From assembly GCA_023489135.1 (NCBI GenBank), contig JAMDCE010000346.1, positions 1 to 5,246 of the forward strand: a stretch of DNA of 5,246 nt, given 5' to 3'. Position numbers and translations under genes: made by a program. The DNA is from Chloroflexota bacterium (lineage in GTDB: Bacteria > Chloroflexota > Chloroflexia > JAMDCE01). Shown piece after piece: positions 1 to 5,246 of this stretch (position 1 is the stretch's first letter; every line of letters starts with the position of its first letter). The notes beneath the pieces were generated by a model. The model was not told where the DNA came from. It worked only from the letters and a program-made list of their open reading frames with translations, and did no database searches.

Positions 1-1
1 A

Positions 2-553
2 GCAAGCAGGATACAACTCAAGGTCTGGAGTGCTGGCTGCTCGAATGGCGCGGAGCCGTATTCGCTGGCCATACTGCTTCGTGAACTTGCGCCTGCGGGC
101 GATTGGCGGATTATAGCAACTGATATTGACGCCACCGTTCTTGAAAAGGCTCGACGTGGAATCTATCCTTTGGCGGACATTCGCAACTTGACGAGTGAAA
201 TGCTCAAGAAATACTTCATTCCTGTGGGCGAGCAGTTGCAGGTCGTCGACCAGATCAAGAACAAGGTTCAATTTAGAGTGCACGATCTGCTTCGCGACGA
301 GTACGACAAGGATTTCGACTTGATCGTGTGTCGACACGTGATCATTTATTTTACCGAAGAAGCGAAGGATGAGATATTTCGGAAGTTCCATCGCTCCTTG
401 CGGACAGGCGGTGTTCTCTTCGTTGGTGGTACAGAAATGATCAAGAAGCCGAGAGAGATGGGCTACGAGAGTCTGGCAGTATCGTTCTACCGCAAATCTG
501 AGCAACTGTTCGCTGAAAGGCAAGAGACCACGTATCGTCGCGCAACAAATTAG
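2..553 (+). CDS. cheR: Chemotaxis protein methyltransferase CheR, 5'-truncated by the window edge
   Basis: CheR transfers methyl groups from S-adenosylmethionine to glutamates on chemoreceptors in the cytoplasm, setting receptor adaptation. The open frame runs in from the left edge (183 residues visible). It has the CheR SAM-binding signature SAGCSNGAEPYSLA at fragment residues 10-23, the acidic TDID at 40-43, the CRHVIIYF motif at 110-117 (usually CRNVLIYF, so Asn is replaced by His) and the GGVLFVGGTE strand/loop at 136-145. The ending, with FYRK, resembles Bacillus-type CheR. Full-length CheR is usually about 260-290 residues, so the N-terminal helical domain and the start lie outside the window. 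A TTG at 170 could be read as a start, but the SAM motif upstream in the same frame shows it is internal. The stop codon overlaps the ribosome-binding site of cheX, which points to one operon. The family call is firm; the receptor targets are not known. Confidence 0.95.
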   Translation, partial: ASRIQLKVWSAGCSNGAEPYSLAILLRELAPAGDWRIIATDIDATVLEKARRGIYPLADIRNLTSEMLKKYFIPVGEQLQVVDQIKNKVQFRVHDLLRDEYDKDFDLIVCRHVIIYFTEEAKDEIFRKFHRSLRTGGVLFVGGTEMIKKPREMGYESLAVSFYRKSEQLFAERQETTYRRATN

Positions 554-557
554 GAGG
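552..557 (+). promoter_or_regulatory. Strong Shine-Dalgarno site of cheX overlapping the cheR stop codon
   Basis: AGGAGG lies 8 nt before the GTG at 566, and its first two bases are the last two bases of the cheR TAG stop. The site decides in favour of the GTG at 566 as the cheX start. Ribosomes finishing cheR would be positioned on the cheX site, so translational coupling is likely (inference). Confidence 0.85.
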
Positions 558-565
558 TAGCGTGT

Positions 566-1072
566 GTGGATGCAGATCTAGTAAACAGATTCATCGAGTC
601 TGCGCAAGGCGTGTTGCAAACCGAAATCGGCGGGCCTGTAAATATGGGAAAGGTATCGGCGCAGAACACGCCATATACGACACAACGAATCACAACGCTT
701 ATCGGCGTGACCGGAAGCATCGAAGGAGTCATGATGTTCGGCTTGTCAGAGGAAACCGCCAAGCTTCTGGTATCGCGTATGATAGGCCAGGAAATAGATA
801 ACTTCGACGAATTGGCCCAAAGTGGAATCGCTGAGATGGGCAACGTGATCGCAGGCACCGCGATGACTAGCCTTTCGGCAAAAGGGCTCACTTGTAACAT
901 ATCACCTCCGACAGTGATCGTCGGCAGCGGCGTGACTATCTCAACGCTAAGTGTCGCGCGCCTGGTTATCCCGCTTATCACCCCCTGTGGCCTGGTTGAG
1001 ATGCAACTGGCGCTGAAAGCAAATGGGCGGCCGCGGCTGCAGACAGTTGCGACTGCCTCTTCCCTGGGGTGA
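566..1072 (+). CDS. cheX: CheX, CheY-P phosphatase of the CheC/CheX/FliY family
   Basis: CheX is a small cytoplasmic, usually dimeric phosphatase that removes the phosphoryl group from CheY-P and so ends the chemotaxis signal. The 168-residue product resembles Thermotoga-type CheX along its length: the opening (M/V)DADLVNRFIESA, the segment LIGVTGSIEGVMMFGLS at 45-61, DELAQSGIAEMGNVIAGTA at 81-99, and the C-terminal strands after ISPPTVIVGSG. The catalytic E-x-x-N pair is present as Glu90 and Asn93. CheX carries a single such helix, unlike CheC, which usually has two, and the length fits CheX with a tail about ten residues longer than usual. The start is GTG, chosen for its strong ribosome-binding site 8 nt upstream. 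The gene follows cheR by 12 nt and shares its operon. No CheY domain is fused to it. The family and catalytic call is confident; the cognate CheY is not in the window. Confidence 0.93.
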   Translation: MDADLVNRFIESAQGVLQTEIGGPVNMGKVSAQNTPYTTQRITTLIGVTGSIEGVMMFGLSEETAKLLVSRMIGQEIDNFDELAQSGIAEMGNVIAGTAMTSLSAKGLTCNISPPTVIVGSGVTISTLSVARLVIPLITPCGLVEMQLALKANGRPRLQTVATASSLG

Positions 1073-1241
1073 TCCTGCCTTTTGTGTCTCAATAGTGCAA
1101 CATAACAGATCTCACGCTCCCTATTGCTGACGGCCAGAGTTGAGGGACAAGCGGACGTGGATTATTAAAGGTCGTTTGTTCTTGCTCGCTCCCTTTTTAG
1201 CAAATAGCTAACTCTTGCTTGTAACTTAATACCTGATTTGC

Positions 1242-1272
1242 CGAGCAGTCGGCGGTCGGGCGATGCTGCTCG
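1242..1272 (+). promoter_or_regulatory. Possible hairpin around the first start codon of the glycosyltransferase gene
   Basis: CGAGCAG at 1242-1248 and CTGCTCG at 1266-1272 form a perfect 7-bp inverted repeat with a 17-nt loop. The loop contains the ATG at 1263. If transcribed, the stem could limit access to this start. A 7-bp repeat in GC-rich sequence can arise by chance, and there is no U-tract, so it is not a terminator. It may matter only if 1263 rather than 1296 is the real start. Confidence 0.2.
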
Positions 1273-3002
1273 TGGGATCGAAGGGTCTTGCAGTTATGCC
1301 TCGTGCTGCAATGTTTAGAGAAATTCTGAGGACCTGCTCAAGCAAAGCTCTTGATTTAATTCTGACAGCGGCGCTACTACCGCTTTCTTTTTACCTGACA
1401 TTTGTGTCAGGGGAAAGAGGGTTCTTTCCATTCGATCAATCAATAATCTTTGATGGCAGCTACCGAGTGCTTTCAGGCCAGGTGCCATATAAGGATTTCT
1501 TCACGCCTTGGGGACCAGTAGTCTTCTGGCTCCACGCGCTATTCTTTGAATTCTTCGGCATCAACTATTCTTCTTACATTCTTGGCGCTGCGGTCGTCAA
1601 TGTTTTGTCCACGCTCTGTAGCATTTCGATGCTCAAGCTGCTCTTCCCGAGAAGTAGGTTTCTGCCATACATCGCCGGATTATTGACAGCAGTCTGGTTT
1701 TATCCTCCCTCGGGCACGCCGTGGCCTGAACAGACATCGTTCTTCTTTTCCTTCGTGGCAATGACAATACTGCTATACTCCGTCCTGAGCAGGGAGCCTT
1801 TCGCAATTCGTGATGGCTCACTCTCATTCGTCTCTGGAGGCTTTGCGCTGCTGTCGTTTCTCAGCAAGCAGAATTCAGGTTCATTCATCCTCCCGTTGTA
1901 TGTCTTGATGTTCATCATGGCTTACAGTCCTGACTGGAGGAGGATTATTCGCAGCTGTGCTGTCTTCTTCGCGGGTTTCCTTCTCGGTGCAGCGATGTTC
2001 TTCCTTTGGGTGTGGCTCAATGCAGATGTGAAGACCTTCCTTGAGTATTTTGTGGAGCTTCCCTCAGGCGTTGGGGCGAGTAGACTTTCAAGAGACTGGC
2101 TCAGTTTGCTCGTGACTTTCTTCGTAGGAGGAGAACTGACGTCCTCAATTAGCTTGAGCTTCGTAAGAATTTTCCTTGCAGCAATGCTTGCAATAGCGTT
2201 GTTCGCGCTCGTTGGCTGCTTCCGCAGTTCGGAAAAAGCAAGGGGCACGTGGAGAAGAGAACTTCTGGCCGGCACAATGTGCGTCTACTTCATTCTGTTT
2301 CAGAACCTGTTTATTCTCAGCACAGCAAACGAGGCTGAGAACGGCTTCCCCTTCGTCGGAGTTATCTCTGCAATTGGCATAGGTCTGTCATGGCGCCTGG
2401 TGGACATTGCTGTGATGAGGTGCAAACCGAGATTGCGCAGTCGGAGTATCCTGAGCCTGGCGTTGCCGATCGGGGTGACGTTATCAGCCCTAGCCATCTT
2501 GGGGCTCGGCGGAAGAGTACTGATGAACCGCACAGTCCAAGACACCTTCAGGGGATCCACTTTCCCCCAGTATTCCTCTATAGACGGGCTGGAAAGGTTA
2601 AGATGGGGCCAACCCACGATAATCCGTGCTGCCAAGGTTAAGGAAGATGATGTCAAGAACGTGATCGAGTATCTAAGAACTAGGAACAAGAATTTCTTCG
2701 TTTTTCCTGATTTTACGGTTTTCTATGCTCTGCTCAAAGTGCGTTCCCCCCAACCTGTTCTGTGGTTTCACAAAGGCCTGACATACCCTACGATATACAG
2801 TCCAGATTTGGATCGGCGCATTGTAGACGATTTAGTAAAGAACGAAGTTGAAATCATCGTGCTGGAAGAGGACTCCTGGTTCAGCACGTACGGAAGGTTG
2901 GATGATTTCCCTCAGTTAGAGTCTTACATAAGCGAGGGATTCGACAAAGCTGAGCAAATTGGATTGTTTAGCATTTACGAGAAAAGAAATCAGGAGCAAT
3001 GA
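1263..3002 (+). CDS. Putative GT-C-fold membrane glycosyltransferase (PMT/ArnT-like)
   Basis: This is a 579-residue polytopic membrane protein resembling the PMT_2/ArnT-like family, which transfers sugars from polyprenyl-phosphate donors on the outer face of the cytoplasmic membrane. After a first membrane segment (about 29-48) comes the family-typical first loop, with FPFDQ (Asp58), then a segment ending LSGQVPYKDF and TPWGP (residues 70-85), the position where GT-C enzymes carry acidic catalytic or metal-binding residues (Asp58 and Asp78 are candidates). Further hydrophobic segments lie near 86-99, 103-124, 133-148, 158-175, 186-201, 207-221, 231-252, 280-318 (probably two), 334-353, 362-384 and 395-416, giving 11-12 in all. 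A soluble C-terminal part (about 420-579) follows, as in many relatives. The start is uncertain: ATG 1263 gives the longest frame but has a weak ribosome-binding site, while ATG 1296 (residue 12) has AAGGG about 10 nt upstream and is a good alternative. The acceptor and donor sugar cannot be read from the sequence. No other glycan genes are visible, and general family assignment is more secure than enzymatic activity. Confidence 0.72.
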   Translation: MLLVGSKGLAVMPRAAMFREILRTCSSKALDLILTAALLPLSFYLTFVSGERGFFPFDQSIIFDGSYRVLSGQVPYKDFFTPWGPVVFWLHALFFEFFGINYSSYILGAAVVNVLSTLCSISMLKLLFPRSRFLPYIAGLLTAVWFYPPSGTPWPEQTSFFFSFVAMTILLYSVLSREPFAIRDGSLSFVSGGFALLSFLSKQNSGSFILPLYVLMFIMAYSPDWRRIIRSCAVFFAGFLLGAAMFFLWVWLNADVKTFLEYFVELPSGVGASRLSRDWLSLLVTFFVGGELTSSISLSFVRIFLAAMLAIALFALVGCFRSSEKARGTWRRELLAGTMCVYFILFQNLFILSTANEAENGFPFVGVISAIGIGLSWRLVDIAVMRCKPRLRSRSILSLALPIGVTLSALAILGLGGRVLMNRTVQDTFRGSTFPQYSSIDGLERLRWGQPTIIRAAKVKEDDVKNVIEYLRTRNKNFFVFPDFTVFYALLKVRSPQPVLWFHKGLTYPTIYSPDLDRRIVDDLVKNEVEIIVLEEDSWFSTYGRLDDFPQLESYISEGFDKAEQIGLFSIYEKRNQEQ

Positions 3003-3062
3003 CTTGTCCGAACGTGCCGCCAATCGGTTACATGGTGAGCAAGCTCGCAATCGGCTCTGGCA

Positions 3063-5180
3063 TTGACTATGGTGTGCGCAGAGGATATAGTTAGCAGGCC
3101 AAACGAATACGGGCATCTCAGGCCTGATATGATGGAGGGAGATATAGAATCGATCGAGCTTGAAGCTGAAAGTCGTGATAAGCTAAGGAAGCATAGCAAC
3201 ATTGCAGTGTGGCGTGCGAGCCTGTTGGTGTTCACTGCCAGTTGTGCCACGCTGGTGCTGGAACTGATTGCAGGGCGTATGCTGGCGCCCTTTATTGGCG
3301 CCTCACTTGTCACTTGGACTTCGATCATAGGGGTCGTCCTCGCCGGCATCAGCCTGGGAAACTGGATCGGAGGGAAAATTGCGGACAGGTACCCGAACCC
3401 GCGCACCGCGGGGATTCTTTTCTTGTTTGGTGGCTTGAGCACTTTTGGCACGTTAGGGCTCACCGCTTTGCTTGGCGACGGCACGCTTGTGCGTCCCGTG
3501 CCATTGCTCCTTCGAACCTTCTTGCTAACAGCTGTGATTTTCTTCCCTCCAAGCCTGATCCTTGGAATGATCACCCCTGTTGTGATCAAGTTGACCCTGC
3601 GAGATGTAGGGAGCACGGGCAGGATAGTCGGATTGGTCTATGCCGTGGGCACCCTGGGAAGCCTGGTTGGGAACTTCCTGACTGGCTTTGTCCTTGTTGC
3701 CTACCTGACGGTGACGGCAATCGTCGTTATTGTAGGCATAGCGTTGCTGCTGCTCGGCATTATCGGCGGCGAATGGTGGCGCAGGCCACGGCAAGATCGA
3801 TTGGCTGCTCACGGTGACGCTGGCGCGGATGCAAGAAGCAGTGATCCTAACGGAGCAGAATCTGTCGGGCGAACCGTTGAGCGGGGCTGGCTGCACTTAC
3901 CTGGCAATCTGATGCTGGCCTGCATAATAGTGGTAATAGCCAGCTTTTGCGCTATGGCCATTGAGCTCGCCGCCAGCCGTGTCATGGCTCCTTATGTCGG
4001 CGTTTCTCTGTATAGCTGGACGGGCATTATCGGCGTGGTGCTCGCTGGGATTGCGATTGGCAACTACGCTGGTGGCCTGATTGCTGATCGCTGGTCCCGC
4101 CAGTCCCGATCCATCGCAGCCGAAGTAACGCATCAGGGCCAGCACGTCCTTGGCCTCTCGCTTTTCTTCGGCGGCCTTGCGTGTCTGTCGACTCTCCTCG
4201 CAGTTGTCGTCGTCAATCAGCAAGGGCTTTTCAACGGTTTGAGTCTGATGGAGCGCATAGTGGCGCTGACGGCAGCGATCTTCTTCGTGCCGGTGCTCTT
4301 CTTAGGCACCATCTCGCCGCAGGTAATCAAGTTGGTCGTGACTGATCTGGCTCACGCTGGGCGGGTGTCTGGCCGCGTCTACGCCTGGTCTACGGCTGGG
4401 GCAATTGTTGGAACTTTCGCCACTGGATGGGTGCTTATCTCGCTCCTGGGCGTCTATACGCTCATCCTTACCGCGAGCGTTGTGCTCATCATTCTGGCGA
4501 TCGCCGTAGGCAGGTTCTGGCGGAATGCAGTTGCTCTCGTCGTGACCGCGGGCATCGCGTTGGCATCTGTTTACGGGCTGTACGTCAATGGCGCCACGAA
4601 TTCAGCCTGCACTCTAGAAACGAACTATTATTGCATCAAGGTTTACGCTGAGGAGCGTGATGGGACTCCCATCAAGAGCTTGGTGCTCGACCACCTGATA
4701 CACTCGTACGTGAAGATAGGCGACCCGTCTTACCTTGGTTATGAGCACGAGCAGGTACAGGCTGAGATTGCGAGGCTTGTCAGCGCGAGAACGCCTCAAT
4801 CTCACGTGCTGGTCGTCGGTGGGGGAGGCTACACTTTTCCCCGCTGGGTGGAAGCGTTTGTCCCCACGGCAACGGTCGAGGTAGTGGAGATTGATCCCGG
4901 CGTAACGGAAGTTGCGCACCGGGAGCTTGGACTATCGAGGGACACGCGGATCGTGTCGCACAACCTTGACGGACGACAGTTTGTTACCGAGCTTGCGCCT
5001 CGAAAGAACTATCAGTTGATCGTTCAGGACGCAGTTAACGATCTTTCAGTGCCGTATCATATTCTCACAAAGGAATACAACGACCAGATCAGGGATATCC
5101 TGGCGCCCGATGGCATCTATCTCCTCACGGTCATCGACCTGTACAAGGACGGCCAGCTATACAGAGAAACGCCGACATAA
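3063..5180 (+). CDS. Fused MFS-like/spermidine-synthase-like membrane protein with duplicated membrane module; 3' end probably artefactual
   Basis: This 705-residue frame has a hydrophilic N-terminus (1-48), a membrane module (about 51-235), a polar linker (about 236-280), a second related membrane module (about 282-482), one more hydrophobic segment (about 488-508), and a soluble spermidine-synthase-like Rossmann domain (about 520-698). The modules share ELIAGRMLAPFIG/ELAASRVMAPYVG, IIGVVLAGI..GN..GG.IADR, and a later LG.I.P.VIKL ... G...G.VYA..T.G...G.F.TG..L pattern. In the soluble domain, VLVVGGGGYTFPRW (583-596), VEVVEIDP (605-612), LDGRQF (635-640) and QDAVNDLSVPYHILTKEY (655-672) follow the family layout. 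However, the usual GGGDGG and the D-x-T-D-P catalytic stretch of true spermidine synthases are not matched, so polyamine synthesis is doubtful and function is unknown. The start is uncertain: TTG 3063, ATG 3069, or ATG 3129/3132 all lack a strong ribosome-binding site. The last codons and the stop lie in the inverted copy that begins at 5153, so real coding probably continues beyond about 5152 into sequence not present here. Confidence 0.82.
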   Translation: MTMVCAEDIVSRPNEYGHLRPDMMEGDIESIELEAESRDKLRKHSNIAVWRASLLVFTASCATLVLELIAGRMLAPFIGASLVTWTSIIGVVLAGISLGNWIGGKIADRYPNPRTAGILFLFGGLSTFGTLGLTALLGDGTLVRPVPLLLRTFLLTAVIFFPPSLILGMITPVVIKLTLRDVGSTGRIVGLVYAVGTLGSLVGNFLTGFVLVAYLTVTAIVVIVGIALLLLGIIGGEWWRRPRQDRLAAHGDAGADARSSDPNGAESVGRTVERGWLHLPGNLMLACIIVVIASFCAMAIELAASRVMAPYVGVSLYSWTGIIGVVLAGIAIGNYAGGLIADRWSRQSRSIAAEVTHQGQHVLGLSLFFGGLACLSTLLAVVVVNQQGLFNGLSLMERIVALTAAIFFVPVLFLGTISPQVIKLVVTDLAHAGRVSGRVYAWSTAGAIVGTFATGWVLISLLGVYTLILTASVVLIILAIAVGRFWRNAVALVVTAGIALASVYGLYVNGATNSACTLETNYYCIKVYAEERDGTPIKSLVLDHLIHSYVKIGDPSYLGYEHEQVQAEIARLVSARTPQSHVLVVGGGGYTFPRWVEAFVPTATVEVVEIDPGVTEVAHRELGLSRDTRIVSHNLDGRQFVTELAPRKNYQLIVQDAVNDLSVPYHILTKEYNDQIRDILAPDGIYLLTVIDLYKDGQLYRETPT
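3926..4019 (+). repeat. Left arm of a 94-bp perfect inverted repeat (original copy, inside coding sequence)
   Basis: This stretch encodes part of the first helix and the following loop of the second membrane module (around the ELAASRVMAPYVG segment) and fits the family pattern in this orientation, so it is the genuine copy. Its reverse complement recurs without a single mismatch at 5153-5246. Identity stops at 4019/5153. The left limit of the arm is set only by the end of the window. Confidence 0.97.
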
Positions 5181-5246
5181 GGAGCCATGACACGGCTGGC
5201 GGCGAGCTCAATGGCCATAGCGCAAAAGCTGGCTATTACCACTATT
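5153..5246 (-). repeat. Right arm of the inverted repeat: probable fold-back chimera at the contig end
   Basis: These 94 bases are the exact reverse complement of 3926-4019 and run to the last base of the window. Read on the + strand they contribute the final residues (about LYRETPT) and the TAA at 5178-5180 of the last reading frame, none of which resembles a spermidine-synthase C-terminus. Perfect identity between coding sequence and its own inverted copy 1.1 kb away, reaching exactly to the end, is what an inverted chimera from multiple displacement amplification or a misassembly looks like. A genuine inverted duplication or the end of a palindromic replicon is possible but less likely. 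Confidence 0.85.

Noticed and set aside
170..172. TTG as the start of a short CheR-like protein
   Set aside because: The SAM-binding signature SAGCSNGAEPYS is encoded upstream in the same open frame, so the gene begins before the window.
550..1092. A 180-codon open frame on the minus strand opposite cheX
   Set aside because: It lies entirely over a well-supported CheX gene, its translation shows no recognisable domain, and it is explained as an antisense shadow.
1073..1262. Promoter or terminator between cheX and the glycosyltransferase gene
   Set aside because: TTGCTC at 1182-1187 and TAGCTA at 1205-1210 are spaced 17 nt apart, but the second box matches the -10 consensus poorly. Candidate stems (CAATAG 1090-1095 with CTATTG 1121-1126; TTAGC 1197-1201 with GCTAA 1207-1211) are short and lack a following T-run, so neither a promoter nor a terminator is supported.
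2990..3616. A 208-codon minus-strand open frame opposite the start of the last gene
   Set aside because: It overlaps the conserved first membrane module on the other strand; its composition (rich in Ser, Arg, Pro) and lack of any motif suggest a shadow.
3210..4510. The two membrane modules as an assembly duplication
   Set aside because: The copies are similar in protein but clearly diverged in DNA, so a false duplication during assembly is excluded for these modules.
5153..5246. Terminal inverted repeat of a mobile element or palindromic replicon end
   Set aside because: The partner arm lies inside conserved coding sequence of the same gene, no transposase or target-site duplication is present, and the copy ends exactly at the window edge; a chimeric contig end explains it more simply.

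Overview
This 5.2 kb window is bacterial and protein-coding throughout, with four genes all on the + strand and no RNA genes, CRISPR arrays or insertion sequences. It looks like a short metagenomic or single-cell contig. The first gene is cut by the left edge. The right edge ends in a 94-bp perfect inverted copy of sequence from about 1.1 kb upstream. Base composition is close to balanced. Start codons are mixed: GTG is clear for cheX, and a TTG or ATG is possible for the last gene. The CheR/CheX pairing and the Thermotoga/Bacillus-like sequence style point to a chemotactic, probably flagellated or receptor-bearing bacterium outside the enteric group. The sequence alone does not support a phylum call.

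Region 1 (2-1072) is the tail of a chemotaxis operon. It holds the catalytic C-terminal part of CheR, the chemoreceptor glutamate methyltransferase, followed after 12 nt by CheX, a CheY-P phosphatase of the CheC/CheX/FliY family. The cheX Shine-Dalgarno sequence overlaps the cheR stop codon, so the two are almost certainly co-transcribed and probably translationally coupled. Together they would serve adaptation (receptor methylation) and signal termination (CheY-P dephosphorylation).

Region 2 (1073-1262) is a 190-bp gap that separates the chemotaxis operon from the rest. It has no convincing terminator or promoter. A 7-bp inverted repeat brackets the first possible start codon of the next gene.

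Region 3 (1263-5246) carries two membrane-protein genes 60 nt apart, or slightly more depending on the second start. The first is a GT-C-fold, PMT/ArnT-like putative glycosyltransferase with about 11-12 membrane segments. The second is a large fused transporter-like/spermidine-synthase-like protein. Its membrane module is present twice in tandem and is followed by a soluble methyltransferase-fold domain in which the typical polyamine-synthase active-site motifs are altered.

The most important caution is that the last 94 bp (5153-5246) are the exact reverse complement of 3926-4019, inside the second membrane repeat of the same gene. The last residues of the final open reading frame (from about residue 698) and its stop codon at 5178-5180 lie in that inverted copy. 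The natural 3' end of the gene is therefore probably missing, and the apparent C-terminus is most likely a fold-back chimera from amplification or assembly. I found no convincing undescribed multi-gene system here. The duplicated-membrane spermidine-synthase-like protein is the most biologically unusual item.
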